Made by a program: the position numbers and the translations under genes. Of a DNA stretch of 10,880 nt, positions 1 through 7,062 are shown piece by piece (position 1 is the first letter of the stretch; each line of letters starts with the position of its first letter). The DNA lies in assembly GCA_003024985.2 (NCBI GenBank), contig PXIH01S0025131.1. The stretch is one strand, 5' to 3'. The notes under the pieces are model-generated. The model saw only the letters and a list, made by a program, of their open reading frames with translations. It did not search any database and was not told the DNA's origin. This DNA is from Euperipatoides rowelli. Its lineage: Eukaryota > Onychophora > Udeonychophora > Euonychophora > Peripatopsidae.

Positions 1-87
1 TTATTTTTTTTTGTTTTTCTGCATTTTGATAATGGAACCACATTATAACATGTAATTCTGTTATTTGACTTTCTTAAATGATTTCAG

Positions 88-162
88 GAAAACATGGTGT
101 ACAAAATCGATGGGGGACACTGTGCTTTTAAATTACCATTTATTTATTTATTGAAATGTTAA
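88..162 (+). other. Possible 3'-terminal exon of an unidentified host gene
   Basis: A pyrimidine-containing stretch ending in TTTCAG (82-87) could be a splice acceptor, and the sequence after it is visibly richer in G and C than its flanks. Two frames are open: one from 88 gives 24 codons (starting ENMVYKIDGG) and stops at TAA 160-162, and one from 89 gives 21 codons (starting KTWCTKSMGD) and stops at TGA 152-154. The following DNA is AU-rich, with ATTTATTTATTTATT at 138-152 and an AATAAA at about 198, as in a 3' untranslated region. I recognise no protein family. In AT-rich DNA such acceptor-like sites are common, so this is a weak candidate that needs RNA support. Confidence 0.2.
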
Positions 163-640
163 TTATTTAAAACTTTTTTTAAAAAAATTAAAGAATAGAA
201 TAAACTAGTTTCTTTTGCTTTCTAAAGTAAACATGAAGTTTATTTTTAATGTGTCTGTTGTAATAATATGAAATAATATATGGTACTACACAAATTTTAA
301 AAATTAAAAAAAAAACAGGAAATATTTTTTTTTAAATTATTTGAAAAATATTATTTGTTGGATTTTTATTTCTTCATATATTTGTTTAAAATTAAATTTT
401 ACACAACGCTAACATATTAGAAAATTCCTTGTCAATAAATTATTAAATTTTTACAATGTCAATGTAGAAATTATTTTAAAATGTTATTTTTTAAATGGTT
501 TGATTTCAGATAATTTGGTTAATAAAAGGGATTTATTTTTGTAAAATATTTTAGCAATTTAATACGATAAATAAATTTTAATTGTCGAAAAAAAAAATGA
601 GAACATGCTGTATTGAAACATGAAGACTATCAACAGATAA
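163..640. other. AT-rich stretch with no recognisable gene
   Basis: The stretch consists of A and T runs, short open frames and no motif I can assign. If the exon proposed at 88 is real, its first part would be 3' untranslated sequence. Otherwise it is ordinary intergenic or intronic DNA. Confidence 0.6.
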
Positions 641-678
641 TCAATTGTATGCAGCGCTAATGCTTTATAATCGGAATT

Positions 679-811
679 TCTCATGCTGTACAGGCTCTGT
701 GCGACTGAGTGTGAGCCATAGTTTGTTGTCTATAACATGGTTAGTCTACTGTATAGCCCGTAATACCACAAATAGGTTATCCTCACGAGCCGGCAGTATC
801 ACTGACCGAAA
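679..811 (+). repeat. Unnamed interspersed repeat, copy A
   Basis: This segment aligns over its whole length with 5828-5955. Shared blocks in order are TCTCAT, GTGTGAGC, TGTATAGCCCGT, a TAGGTTA followed by CCT, GCCGGCA, and a final CTGA-x-x-GAAA. The two copies differ by many substitutions and small indels, so they are old. Homology stops sharply on both sides, as expected for a dispersed element or a conserved internal part of one. It is richer in G and C than its surroundings. The 68-codon frame starting at 645 crosses it, but the frame is not preserved in copy B, so I do not treat it as coding. I see no tRNA-like A or B box and cannot name the family. Confidence 0.7.
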
Positions 812-980
812 CAAACAAACCAATATGTTCTCATTTGTTATTACATTTTAACAATCGTTATATTGGTGGCTAGTGGAAATTTTGGCGTATTATTTCTAAT
901 TGGAATGCCGGATGTGTCCAAATTAAACAAAATGTTCATGAGGACACAATCAAAATAACTATATAAATATAACCACCTGA

Positions 981-994
981 TTTTTTTTTTTTTT
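981..994. repeat. T14 homopolymer (A14 on the minus strand)
   Basis: Fourteen T in a row on the plus strand. Read on the minus strand it is an A tract lying about 100 bases downstream of the short open frame at 1099-1245. This could be the tail of a reverse-transcribed transcript, but long A/T runs are frequent in this window, so the link is speculative. Confidence 0.6.
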
Positions 995-1098
995 AGAATT
1001 CTTATTCTAATTTTAATATTAAAAATTAATACATACTTTTTGTTGCACAACCACTAAATATAATATGAATAAAATAATCTAAGGTTAGCTCCCAATAA

Positions 1099-1245
1099 TC
1101 AAATGCAAAAGGGCACCACTACCTCTCTGAACTGTTCAAATTGGTAGACTTTTGTCATGCACATTCTATACTTTTGGCATTCTCCCCATGTCAGATTTCT
1201 ATGCCACAAACTCATGACAAGACAAATAGAAACATTTGTTGCCAG
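1099..1245 (-). pseudogene. Short unidentified minus-strand open frame ending beside the LINE tail
   Basis: On the minus strand the frame is open for 48 codons from the edge of the TTTA repeat (1245) to TGA at 1099-1101. An internal ATG is at 1213-1215, giving a 38-residue peptide beginning MSLWHRNLTWGECQ. Tryptophan and cysteine codons make it look less random than most frames here, and the segment is richer in G and C than its flanks. I recognise no family. Its upstream end is cut exactly where the LINE 3' tail begins, so the LINE may have inserted into a longer sequence. It could equally be chance or part of an unknown repeat. Confidence 0.2.
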
Positions 1246-2142
1246 TTTATTTATTTATTTATTTGACAAAAAAACAACGGTCAAAAGACCTATTACAGTT
1301 TTTGTTTAGGTATAAATTACTTAATATAATCAATACAGAAAAGCAAAAGATATTTACAATTATACATAAATTTATACATAAAAAATTATATACATTATTT
1401 ACAGTAAAATAATTTGGGGAGATTAAAACCTAGCCTTAGTAAGGTTGAGTAAAAAACAATGACAATAATAGAAATAACTACAATAATATATCAGACAACA
1501 AAACCAAAAATACCAGAAAAACTTAAACACTGTATCATAGGTAATATAATACATAAACTGTATGAGGAAAAAGTAATCATAAACAGGAATACAGTAAGAT
1601 ACAGTAAAGTAAAAGTATGCATATAAACATAATGTAATACAAACCATATCAATTCAAATATGATTAAAAGCCGGAATAAAGCTCATGTATAGAAGGAAAT
1701 CTATTCAAACATAGAGTTTTAAATTATTGTAATCAATATCAAATTGATCAATGTTATGTCTATTACAGAATTTTATTGCACTAATTATTAGGCTAGTATT
1801 CAAAGTATTATTTCTAGAAAAGGGAATAGTGAAGACATTTTTATTTCTAGTGTTATAGTTTTGTGTATCATGAAAAGTTAAAGACAATTTAAGTGAAACA
1901 CAGTCTATATTAGCATTATATATATTATAAAGCAAGTTAGCCGAAGCCAATAATCGTCAGTGTTCTAAAGTAGGCATTCCGAATAGTATACAGAGTTCCT
2001 GATAAGACCAACGCATAGTATTCAATTTAAATTTTTTAGAGAAATACAGCAGAAAAAGGTACTGCATTCTTTCCAATTTCCATCTATCACTATTTTTACA
2101 TATTTCCATTATTGGTGAGCAATACTCCAATACGGCAATAGC
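1246..2142 (-). mobile_element. 5'-truncated Jockey/CR1-like non-LTR retrotransposon (3' end)
   Basis: On the minus strand this reads as reverse transcriptase C-terminus (2142-1705), then about 440 bases of 3' untranslated sequence, then a simple tail: the plus strand shows TTTATTTATTTATTT at 1246-1264, so the element ends in an AAAT-type repeat. A microsatellite-like tail and 5' truncation are usual for insect Jockey/CR1-group elements. The 5' boundary is uncertain because the frame stays open to about 2230 and another repeat begins near 2221. I found no clear target-site duplication of the flank at about 1230-1245. The copy is dead because it lacks the endonuclease and most of the polymerase. 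Confidence 0.7.
1705..2142 (-). pseudogene. Non-LTR reverse transcriptase C-terminal fragment, one premature stop
   Basis: The fragment covers the region after the polymerase palm. Near its start is VLEYCSPIM, matching the ILEYCSPVW-type motif that precedes the C-terminal domain in Jockey/CR1/RTE-group proteins. Next come WKLERMQ and MPTLEH followed by RLLASANLLYN (family pattern: LERxQ, then a PSLExRR motif, then LLYKI). A further block, QNYNTRNKN, then SLIISAIKFCN, is the familiar NYxTRxKN tail of these proteins. The frame is unbroken for 146 codons except for TGA at 1957-1959, which falls at the first Arg of the RR pair. A CGA codon decaying to TGA would explain it. The natural stop is TGA at 1705-1707. 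The frame upstream of 2142 is open but only loosely similar to the family. Function is lost. Confidence 0.75.
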
Positions 2143-2220
2143 ACCATCGTGTATGAAGTAGTGGAAACAGCAACTTTGTGCTACTGCGAAAATGTTAAAA
2201 AAGGTTATAGACCCACTCCA

Positions 2221-2294
2221 GGTGACTTTCTGATGTGGACATACAACTCAAATTTGGCACAGTCCTGCTTAATCCTGGACAGCTGGTCACTTTA
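2221..2294 (-). repeat. Possible DNA-transposon terminus (TGACCAGCTGTCC type)
   Basis: Read on the minus strand this begins AAGTGACCAGCTGTCC, and then GTCC and GGAC flank an 11-base spacer, forming a short imperfect hairpin. Ends of the form GGGTGACCA followed by GTCC..GGAC are a common look for non-autonomous DNA elements, and a similarly built stretch lies at 9368-9545. It lies immediately beside the hAT-like element that starts at 2303, and the other end is not visible, so this is a resemblance only. Confidence 0.3.
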
Positions 2295-2302
2295 GTATAT
2301 GA

Positions 2303-2637
2303 CAACAGTGGGCAAATGTGGCTCTTAAAGCCGCATGCGGCTCTTCGTTGAGTTTTATGTGGCTCCCATTAATTTTTATTAATGCATTGTTTTTATATTT
2401 TATTTTTATTATATTACGTTTTTGAAATAATTATTTTCTATTTTCTTTCTCTTAATTATATTTTCTTACACTTACACACACACATAAATATGTAAATACT
2501 AACTAATTGAATTAAATGAAATTAAAGTTAAATTTGGATATTTATTTAATACTAGGTATGTAATTATTATATGGCTCTTTATAATTATGGAAAACTGGAT
2601 TCCGGCTCTCATTGACCTCATTATGTGCCCACCCCTG
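2303..2637. mobile_element. Non-autonomous hAT-like element (MITE), 335 bp
   Basis: The left end, CAACAGTGGGCAAAT, matches the reverse complement of the right end, CAGGGGTGGGCACAT, at 11 of 15 positions. Both fit the CAGxGGTGGGCA terminus seen in hAT-superfamily elements. Subterminal GGCTC/GAGCC motifs follow (GTGGCTCTTAAAGCCGCATG at 2318 onward, and GGCTCT near 2573 and 2604), and the centre is plain AT-rich DNA. Flanks GTATATGAC (2295-2303) and GTATAGAC (2638-2645) differ by one extra T and could be a decayed 8-bp target duplication, the hAT size. It has no coding capacity and would have depended on a transposase encoded elsewhere. Confidence 0.6.
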
Positions 2638-2645
2638 GTATAGAC

Positions 2646-3113
2646 TGAAAGATACATCAATTAGATTGTACTGATTTTGAAGAATCTGTATAAGATTTTG
2701 AAGCCTAGACTTGCTCAAGCGGTAATTCATCAATAAATATATCTCAAGCATCAATCCACTGCCTAGAAAATATCTAAGTACAACAGGAAAACTAGTACAT
2801 CTAATGTATCAAATAATATTTTGATAAAAAATAAATAAAAGAATATGAAACTAAAATAAAATTTTCACAAAGCAATAGGTTGCAGGCAGCCATAAGCATT
2901 ATTTACTTCCCACAAAATCTCAAGTTTAATTTTTTTGTGAAAAAGCTGTCTTAATTTAGTAATCAAAGATTATTTTAATCAACATCTTTCCTCCATAGCT
3001 GTATGGGCAATTTTGTCTTTTATTTTCATATAAATTTTTATTTTATTTTTGTAAATTTCACTCAAATTTTCTACACCTAAGTTTTATTTTCAGTATATCT
3101 TTGACTAAAAAAG
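2646..3113. other. Unassigned AT-rich spacer
   Basis: No motif, long frame or repeat relationship was found here between the hAT-like element and the first mariner copy. The short minus-strand frame spanning 2542-2754 starts inside the MITE end and is not a gene. Confidence 0.6.
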
Positions 3114-3227
3114 TATACAGAGTGTTTTAGAGTCTTTCATTATGAAGACGATTTAAAAAAAACAACGTAGAAAGCAATGAACAGTTTGTGGCAAAATGTA
3201 GACAAACTCTAAAACTTTATTACAATT

Positions 3228-3315
3228 TTAATAACCTTCCCTTCATGGCCTCGGGGCTTCCTTTTGATATTCAATTAGGTTATACGTTTTCTGTAAACAT
3301 TTTTGTACTGTAGCG
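3228..3315 (-). pseudogene. Mariner transposase C-terminal remnant, copy 1
   Basis: On the minus strand a frame reads TVQKCLQKTYNLIEYQKE and then proceeds to a terminal TAA at 3228-3230. This lines up with the end of copy 2, where EIEY is followed by a stop, LDVLQTM and TGPLVEVY. In the family this tail is a (L/M)xxVWxEIEYRLDV segment followed by a GAH(I/V)E motif close to the stop. The conserved Ile-Glu-Tyr triplet is kept. An extra TGA lies about five codons before the natural stop. Upstream of about 3315 the similarity fades and other frames have to be invoked. No activity is possible. Confidence 0.5.
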
Positions 3316-3554
3316 AGGGGGAGTACCTAATTCAATTGAACCATGAGTGGACTTCAAGGAACTACGCTGGAAAGCATCTCAAGTGGCATCATTAACTTCT
3401 TCACTGGTAGATGTTCAGCTTGTTCATTTTCAAGGATCAACACTTCATATCTCCTTAAACTTTGCATACCAAGTTATACTTTTGTGGTCAGGTAATGTTA
3501 TCACCCATAATCTCTTCTGAAGTTGCACTGAATAGTACTGCTAATGTGATTTTA

Positions 3555-4020
3555 GACACCACAGAAAACATTATGTCTTTTCCTGCATAGAAGTCATTTT
3601 GGATTTTGATGATTGCAGTGCCACCTATTGTGCAGAATAGTGTTTGGAGATATCATCTTGTGACACCACAGGACACATTAGCCTTTTCTGCATAGAAGCG
3701 ATTTTAGATTCTGGTGATTGCAGTACCATCTACTGTGCTGAACAGTGATTGGGTTTTTGTTCATGTGACACCACAAGACACATTGAACCTTTTCCTGCAT
3801 AGAGGCCATTTTGGATTATGTTGATTGAGGGGCCACCTATTGTGCTGAACAGTGATTGGGTATTTGGCCATGGACACATTGAGCCTTTTCCTGCATAGAA
3901 GCCATTTTGGATTCTGGTGATTGCATGCCATATATTGTGCTGAATAGTGATTGAGCCTTTTCCTGCATTGAAGACATATTGGATTCTGGTGATTGCAGTG
4001 CCACCTATTGTTACCCAGCA
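3555..4020 (-). repeat. Tandem expansion of the mariner N-terminal start region (about 5 units)
   Basis: Five imperfect units are anchored on CATTTTGGATT-like blocks at 3595, 3700 (here GATTTTAGATT), 3807, 3903 and 3975. The spacings are 105, 107, 96 and 72 bases, so the last two units are shortened by deletions. A partial sixth unit may lie at about 3515-3554. On the minus strand each block carries AAAATGGC, the start codon context of the transposase, and the best unit reads MASMQEKAQCV, which resembles the N-terminus of the DUF4817-type mariner transposases. Copy 2 has the same block only once (5231). The 86-codon frame at 3761-4021 merely crosses several units in another phase and is not a protein. 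Confidence 0.75.
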
Positions 4021-4134
4021 TGCACTTAATAGGAGAAAAAAAAATTAAAATGTTTTCAGTTCACCTTCCCTTCCCCCCTCTATTTTGTTTTATGTTTCAC
4101 CTAATAGTAAGTTTGGGAAAAAATCATAATTACC

Positions 4135-4428
4135 ATGACTGAAAAATCTGTAAATCAGTTGCTTCCTAACAGCTTCACATTCACTGAACAATGGAAATTA
4201 TACAACACTTGTTTTGAGAACTTTGATGATTCTTTAATAGTCAATCTGCTGATGGATTGTCATATTGTGGTTCACTTCATTTTATCTTTATGTTAAAGAA
4301 ATTTCACCAGGGGTAAAAAAAATACTTAGAAAGATAAGAACGGAGATGAATAATTCGCTGATGTTTTAACAGCAAAATATCATGTAAATTGCAAAGTTGT
4401 TAACAAAGTGAAAGAAAAGATCATGTGA
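4135..4428 (+). pseudogene. Decayed single-frame coding remnant, family uncertain
   Basis: From ATG at 4135 (context ATTACCATGA) a 53-codon frame runs to TAA 4294-4296, beginning MTEKSVNQLLPNSFTFTEQW. The same frame, interrupted only by TAG (4327-4329) and TAA (4351-4353), continues with FADVLTAKYHVNCKVVNKVK up to TGA 4426-4428. In all it is about 97 codons with three internal stops and no frameshift. The YHxxC motif after a Phe-Thr-Glu segment recalls uncharacterised arthropod proteins, probably transposon-derived, that carry FTE and YHxxCY motifs, but I hold this weakly. It lies between two mariner copies and belongs to neither. Chance is possible in such AT-rich DNA. Confidence 0.25.
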
Positions 4429-4570
4429 CTGCTATAGATTTAATACTTCATTATCATAATGTACTTATTACAGAAGTGTAAGTATTCCTGCATCAGTGTA
4501 ATATGGTTAGAGAGAATTTCTTCGACCTTTATTGCTGGATACAAAAAAATATCTCCATAATTTAAGAAGG

Positions 4571-4758
4571 AAAAAAAAAAAAAAAAAAATTTGAAAAAAT
4601 TGTTATGTTTAAAAAAAATTAAACTAACTTGCTATACATGGTGTCTAGAAAGCCTTTCTCTCATAAAAAAAAAAAAAAAAAAATTTGAAAAAATTGTTAT
4701 GTTTAAAAAAAATTAAACTAACTTGCTATACATGGTGTCTAGAAAGCCTTTCTCTCAT
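4571..4758. repeat. Exact 94-bp tandem duplication
   Basis: Bases 4571-4664 and 4665-4758 are identical, including an A19 run at the start of each unit (4571-4589 and 4665-4683). The unit consists of A19, an AT-rich flank and the first ~33 bases of the left end of mariner copy 2 (TATACATGGTGTCTAGAAAGC and TTTCTCTCAT). The second unit is the one that continues into the element. Perfect identity contrasts with the heavy decay of everything around it, so the event is recent, or it is an assembly or sequencing artefact caused by the A run. Confidence 0.95.
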
Positions 4759-5360
4759 TATGAAACATCTTTTTTTTTAAAAAAAAAAAAAGCATTAAAG
4801 GTAGGATGAACCGTTTGTGGCAAGATATATCTAAAATCAAAGTTTTTATTTCAATTTTAATATACTTCCACTAGAGGGCCAGTCATGGTCTGGAGAACAT
4901 CCAGTCAATATTCAATTTCTTACATATTTTGTCCTACATTTTCTTTGGAGGTATTCACAATAGTACCTGTTATCCTCATCTTCAATGTAACAACATCATA
5001 CACTGGTGTTGAATAGCTTTTATCATTGACATAATCCATAGGTAAAAGTCTAGAGAAGCTATGTCCAGTGATTTTGTGGCCATGGCATCTTACCATGTTG
5101 CTTAATAATCCATACCAGGAAATATGGTGAAATCTCTAACAATGAATTCTCAATGCAGTGATACACCATTCTGCTGTAAAATGACCCAATGTGGAACTCG
5201 TTCAGCTGAGGTCACCAAAAGCATAAAAGCCATTTTGGATCCTTCTTGATTGCATTAACGCCTATTGTCCCCATCATGCATCTATTAAGAAATAATAAAA
5301 ACTTTATTTTGCCACAAACTGTTCACTTTGACCTCCATGTTTAGACTTACTGATAGCTAT
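4726..5360 (-). mobile_element. Degenerate mariner-family element, copy 2 (internal-deletion derivative)
   Basis: The left end is at TATACATGGTGTC (about 4727; a duplicate of this end is at about 4633). Inner inverted blocks are clear: GAACCGTTTGTGGCAAGAT (4808-4826) against the reverse complement of ATTTTGCCACAAACTGTTCA (5316-5335). The outermost right end (about 5350-5360, minus-strand ATAGCTATCAGTAAGTC) matches the left end only weakly. At about 635 bp it is half the usual 1.2-1.3 kb of a full mariner. The transposase start codon block (5231) is joined directly to the second half of the catalytic domain, which indicates a large internal deletion. An AT-rich 5' leader lies at 5234-5330. Confidence 0.75.
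4857..5233 (-). pseudogene. Mariner (D34D) transposase remnant, copy 2
   Basis: The minus strand starts with ATG at 5231-5233 (MAFM), followed in frame by VPHWVILQQNGVSLH. This corresponds to the QQDGAPPH catalytic motif of mariner transposases, with the Asp changed to Asn (5168-5170). Thirty-four residues further in the same frame is KSLDIASLDFYLW, the SPDLTPLDFFLW motif carrying the last catalytic Asp (5063-5065). That spacing is the D34D mariner signature. Stops interrupt the stretch between them. A frameshift follows, and YSTPVYDVVTLKMR and EIEY-stop-LDV complete the C-terminus before TAA 4857-4859. The stop in EIEY-x-LDV (TCA on the plus strand, 4905-4907) sits where the family has Arg, consistent with CGA decaying to TGA. 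The N-terminal DNA-binding domain is deleted. Confidence 0.75.
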
Positions 5361-5465
5361 TTTTAACTGATTTATTTGTAATTTTCACAGGTCATTATTC
5401 ATGTCGTTTGAAAACTATATTCCAAAGCTTGTTAACATTGAGTGTTTAAAAAAAAAAGTTATTAG
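5361..5465. other. Short unassigned spacer
   Basis: AT-rich flank of mariner copy 2, containing an A10-type run near 5447. TTTTCACAGGT at 5385-5395 resembles a splice acceptor, but no coding sequence follows it. Confidence 0.5.
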
Positions 5466-5588
5466 AGATTTATTTCTGATACACCAGAAGTGAATATAAG
5501 AAGCCCTCCCTTAAATGAACTAAAAAGAAGGATAAAAAATGGTGCAGAAAAAAGGAAGTTAAGAGAAAACTTTGGAAGCAAAATATAA
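5466..5588 (+). pseudogene. Purine-rich 40-codon open stretch of unknown origin
   Basis: Between TAG (5463-5465) and TAA (5586-5588) one frame is open and reads SDTPEVNIRSPPLNELKRRI and then a basic run ending KNGAEKRKLRENFGSKI. Basic NGAEKRKLRE-like segments occur near the N-terminus of some hAT/ZMYM-type transposase proteins, but I would not assign this one on so short a match. The strand remains purine-rich to about 5760, with several stops in this frame and partial open stretches in the others, which suggests a frameshifted coding remnant. There is no start codon and no visible splice signal in a sensible place. Confidence 0.2.
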
Positions 5589-5827
5589 ACAGGAAAGTTA
5601 TATAAATTTACAATACATGAACAAGGTCAATTTTAGACAAAACACTAGGCAAGAATAGGCTCAATAGGAAAAAGAATGGAAAAACATGACACTACAGTTG
5701 AATGATTTAACAGAGAACAAGGAAAAATAGCAAGAAAACAATTATAGGGAACAAAGAAGTTTTAAATTGAATTAATTATTTCATAAATGTTTTAATGTTT
5801 TGTGGTGTGTTGTAATGTCATGTGATG

Positions 5828-5955
5828 TCTCATACAAGCTTTATGCAGCTGGGTGTGAGCAATAATGTATTGTCCATAACTTGTTTGGTATATTGTATAG
5901 CCCGTTATATCGGGTGTAGGTTACCTCTTGGGGCCGGCAATATTTCTAACTGAAA
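5828..5955 (+). repeat. Unnamed interspersed repeat, copy B
   Basis: This is the second copy of the repeat seen at 679-811, in the same orientation 5.1 kb away. Landmarks are TCTCAT at 5828, GGGTGTGAGC, TGTATAGCCCGTTATATC, GTAGGTTACCTC, GGGGCCGGCAATATTTC and a final ACTGAAA. It carries a 4-base deletion relative to copy A near its start. Matching beyond these limits is not apparent. No family can be named from sequence alone. Confidence 0.7.
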
Positions 5956-7000
5956 TGAGATTGAACATTGAGATGAAGATGATACTAATTATAATGTTTA
6001 TTATCATCTCTTATAAATAAAGTTATGTACAAGTAGTCCTTGTAAAGGTAACACAATTTGTTGTCCCCGTAATGTCACACTTTGACAGAAAAACCTTCTT
6101 ATCCCTATCCCAATAATTCAATCACCTTTTTGAATTCAATTTATATGCATAATGGTAAAACATGATTATTATGAATGTTCATATATTGAGCCAATACATG
6201 AACAAGCTGGTAATCTCTTTATATTATTTGTCTGATGGTTTCAGTTAGTTGTAATGTTACCCCAGCTGTGTGTTAGTTAATTACTTGGGTTTTAAATGTC
6301 AGTCAAGTGATATTTTTCTTAAAAATTATTTTGAAAGAAAAAAAAAATGTAACTAATAAATGGCTAAAAGTATTTTTCGAATAAAGATGTAAGAATTTTA
6401 GACCCTCCAGGGAAGTCAAATGCTAGGCCTGTTTCTTATCAGCATGGTGACACTTGTAAAACTTTTTCAATTTTGAATGCTTATTAAAAGTAATTGTATA
6501 TAAATGATATCCAATTTCGAAGGAGAAGATTGGCATATAGAGTTCACTAACCATACCAAACTTAGACCTCTTTCTTCTCTGATTAAAAAATATAAAAAAT
6601 ACTAGCTTGTTTAATGATTTTTTAATAACTTATTTAATATCTGGTTTTGACAATTTATTTTCTTAGGCTATGTCTCTTGAGAAAAATCAAGCTGTGAATA
6701 AAATGTTAGCCCCTTCACCCACCCTATCCTAAATACCATGAAACAAACAGTTAAGATCAGGCATTTGTAGAGAGCATTAGTTGTTCTATGTTTATATCTC
6801 CTTGTGTCAATTTTTGCACTTTTATTTAATTTCTTCGTTATATATTTGCTTCCAAATCCTTGCAAACTTATAAGTAATTTTATTAATCCTGACTTAAAGG
6901 TCTTTTCATATCCCTGTCATTCAGATAATTAAGAGAAATAGGAAGGTCAATAGAGAAATTGTTTGTGTCCTTCCTTATTTAATTTCTGTCTCTATCAGCC
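5956..7000. other. Unassigned AT-rich region
   Basis: No recognisable coding or repeat signature. Frames are short; the 65-codon minus-strand frame at 6668-6865 has no recognisable motif and average AT-rich composition. A C-rich patch at about 6710-6730 is unexplained. Confidence 0.5.
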
Positions 7001-7009
7001 TCCTGACGA

Positions 7010-7062
7010 AGGGGAGATTGCCTATTTATTCAAACTAGTAATCCAGTGTTGGTTGAAATTCG
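7010..7062 (+). repeat. Possible retroelement 3'-region motif (CTGACGAAGG type)
   Basis: CCTCCTGACGAAGGGGAGAT is followed by TTTATTCAAACTAGTAATCC. The layout CTGAxGAAGG, spacer, then GAAAC-like box occurs in 3' regions or terminal repeats of several animal retroelements. The GAAAC box is degenerate here (CAAAC). No associated coding sequence is visible, so this is only a resemblance. Confidence 0.25.

Larger units (their letters stand above)
3114..4075 (-). mobile_element. Degenerate mariner-family element, copy 1 (with internal tandem expansion)
   Basis: The left end, TATACAGAGTGTTTTAGAGTC (3114-), aligns with the left end of copy 2 (TATACATGGTGTCTAGAAAGC); both fit the TA plus ACAGGGTGTCC-type terminus of a mariner group common in insects. 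A subterminal block (TGAACAGTTTGTGGCAAAAT at 3178-3197) recurs in inverted orientation near the right end of copy 2. The right end of copy 1 is poor: TTTTCAGTTCACCTTCCC (4051-4068) corresponds to the inverted block, and the terminus beyond it is not clear. Inside lie the transposase C-terminus (3228 onward, minus strand) and, at 3555-4020, repeated copies of its N-terminal start region. The middle of the protein is missing or unrecognisable. Confidence 0.65.

Noticed and set aside
645-851. 68-codon plus-strand frame
   Set aside because: It overlaps interspersed repeat copy A, and the corresponding frame in copy B is not maintained.
913-948. Inverted repeat TGTGTCC ... GGACACA
   Set aside because: A 7-bp stem with a 22-base loop is not enough to propose an element or RNA.
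841-1050. 69-codon minus-strand frame
   Set aside because: Lys/Ile-rich translation across the T14 tract with no motif.
1204-1215. TGCCACAAACT, matching the mariner subterminal block
   Set aside because: Only 11 bases, and no other mariner features nearby.
1423-1647. 74-codon Tyr/Phe/Cys-rich minus-strand frame
   Set aside because: It lies in the LINE 3' untranslated part and reflects AT-rich composition.
2542-2754. 70-codon minus-strand frame
   Set aside because: It spans the right end of the hAT-like element and its flank, so it cannot be an old gene.
3761-4021. 86-codon minus-strand frame with Cys/Arg/Asn-rich repeats resembling a zinc-finger protein
   Set aside because: It crosses the tandem units in a phase different from the transposase frame; the Cys and His residues come from the repeat and do not form a finger spacing.
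6668-6865. 65-codon minus-strand frame
   Set aside because: No recognisable domain, no conserved neighbours, length compatible with chance.
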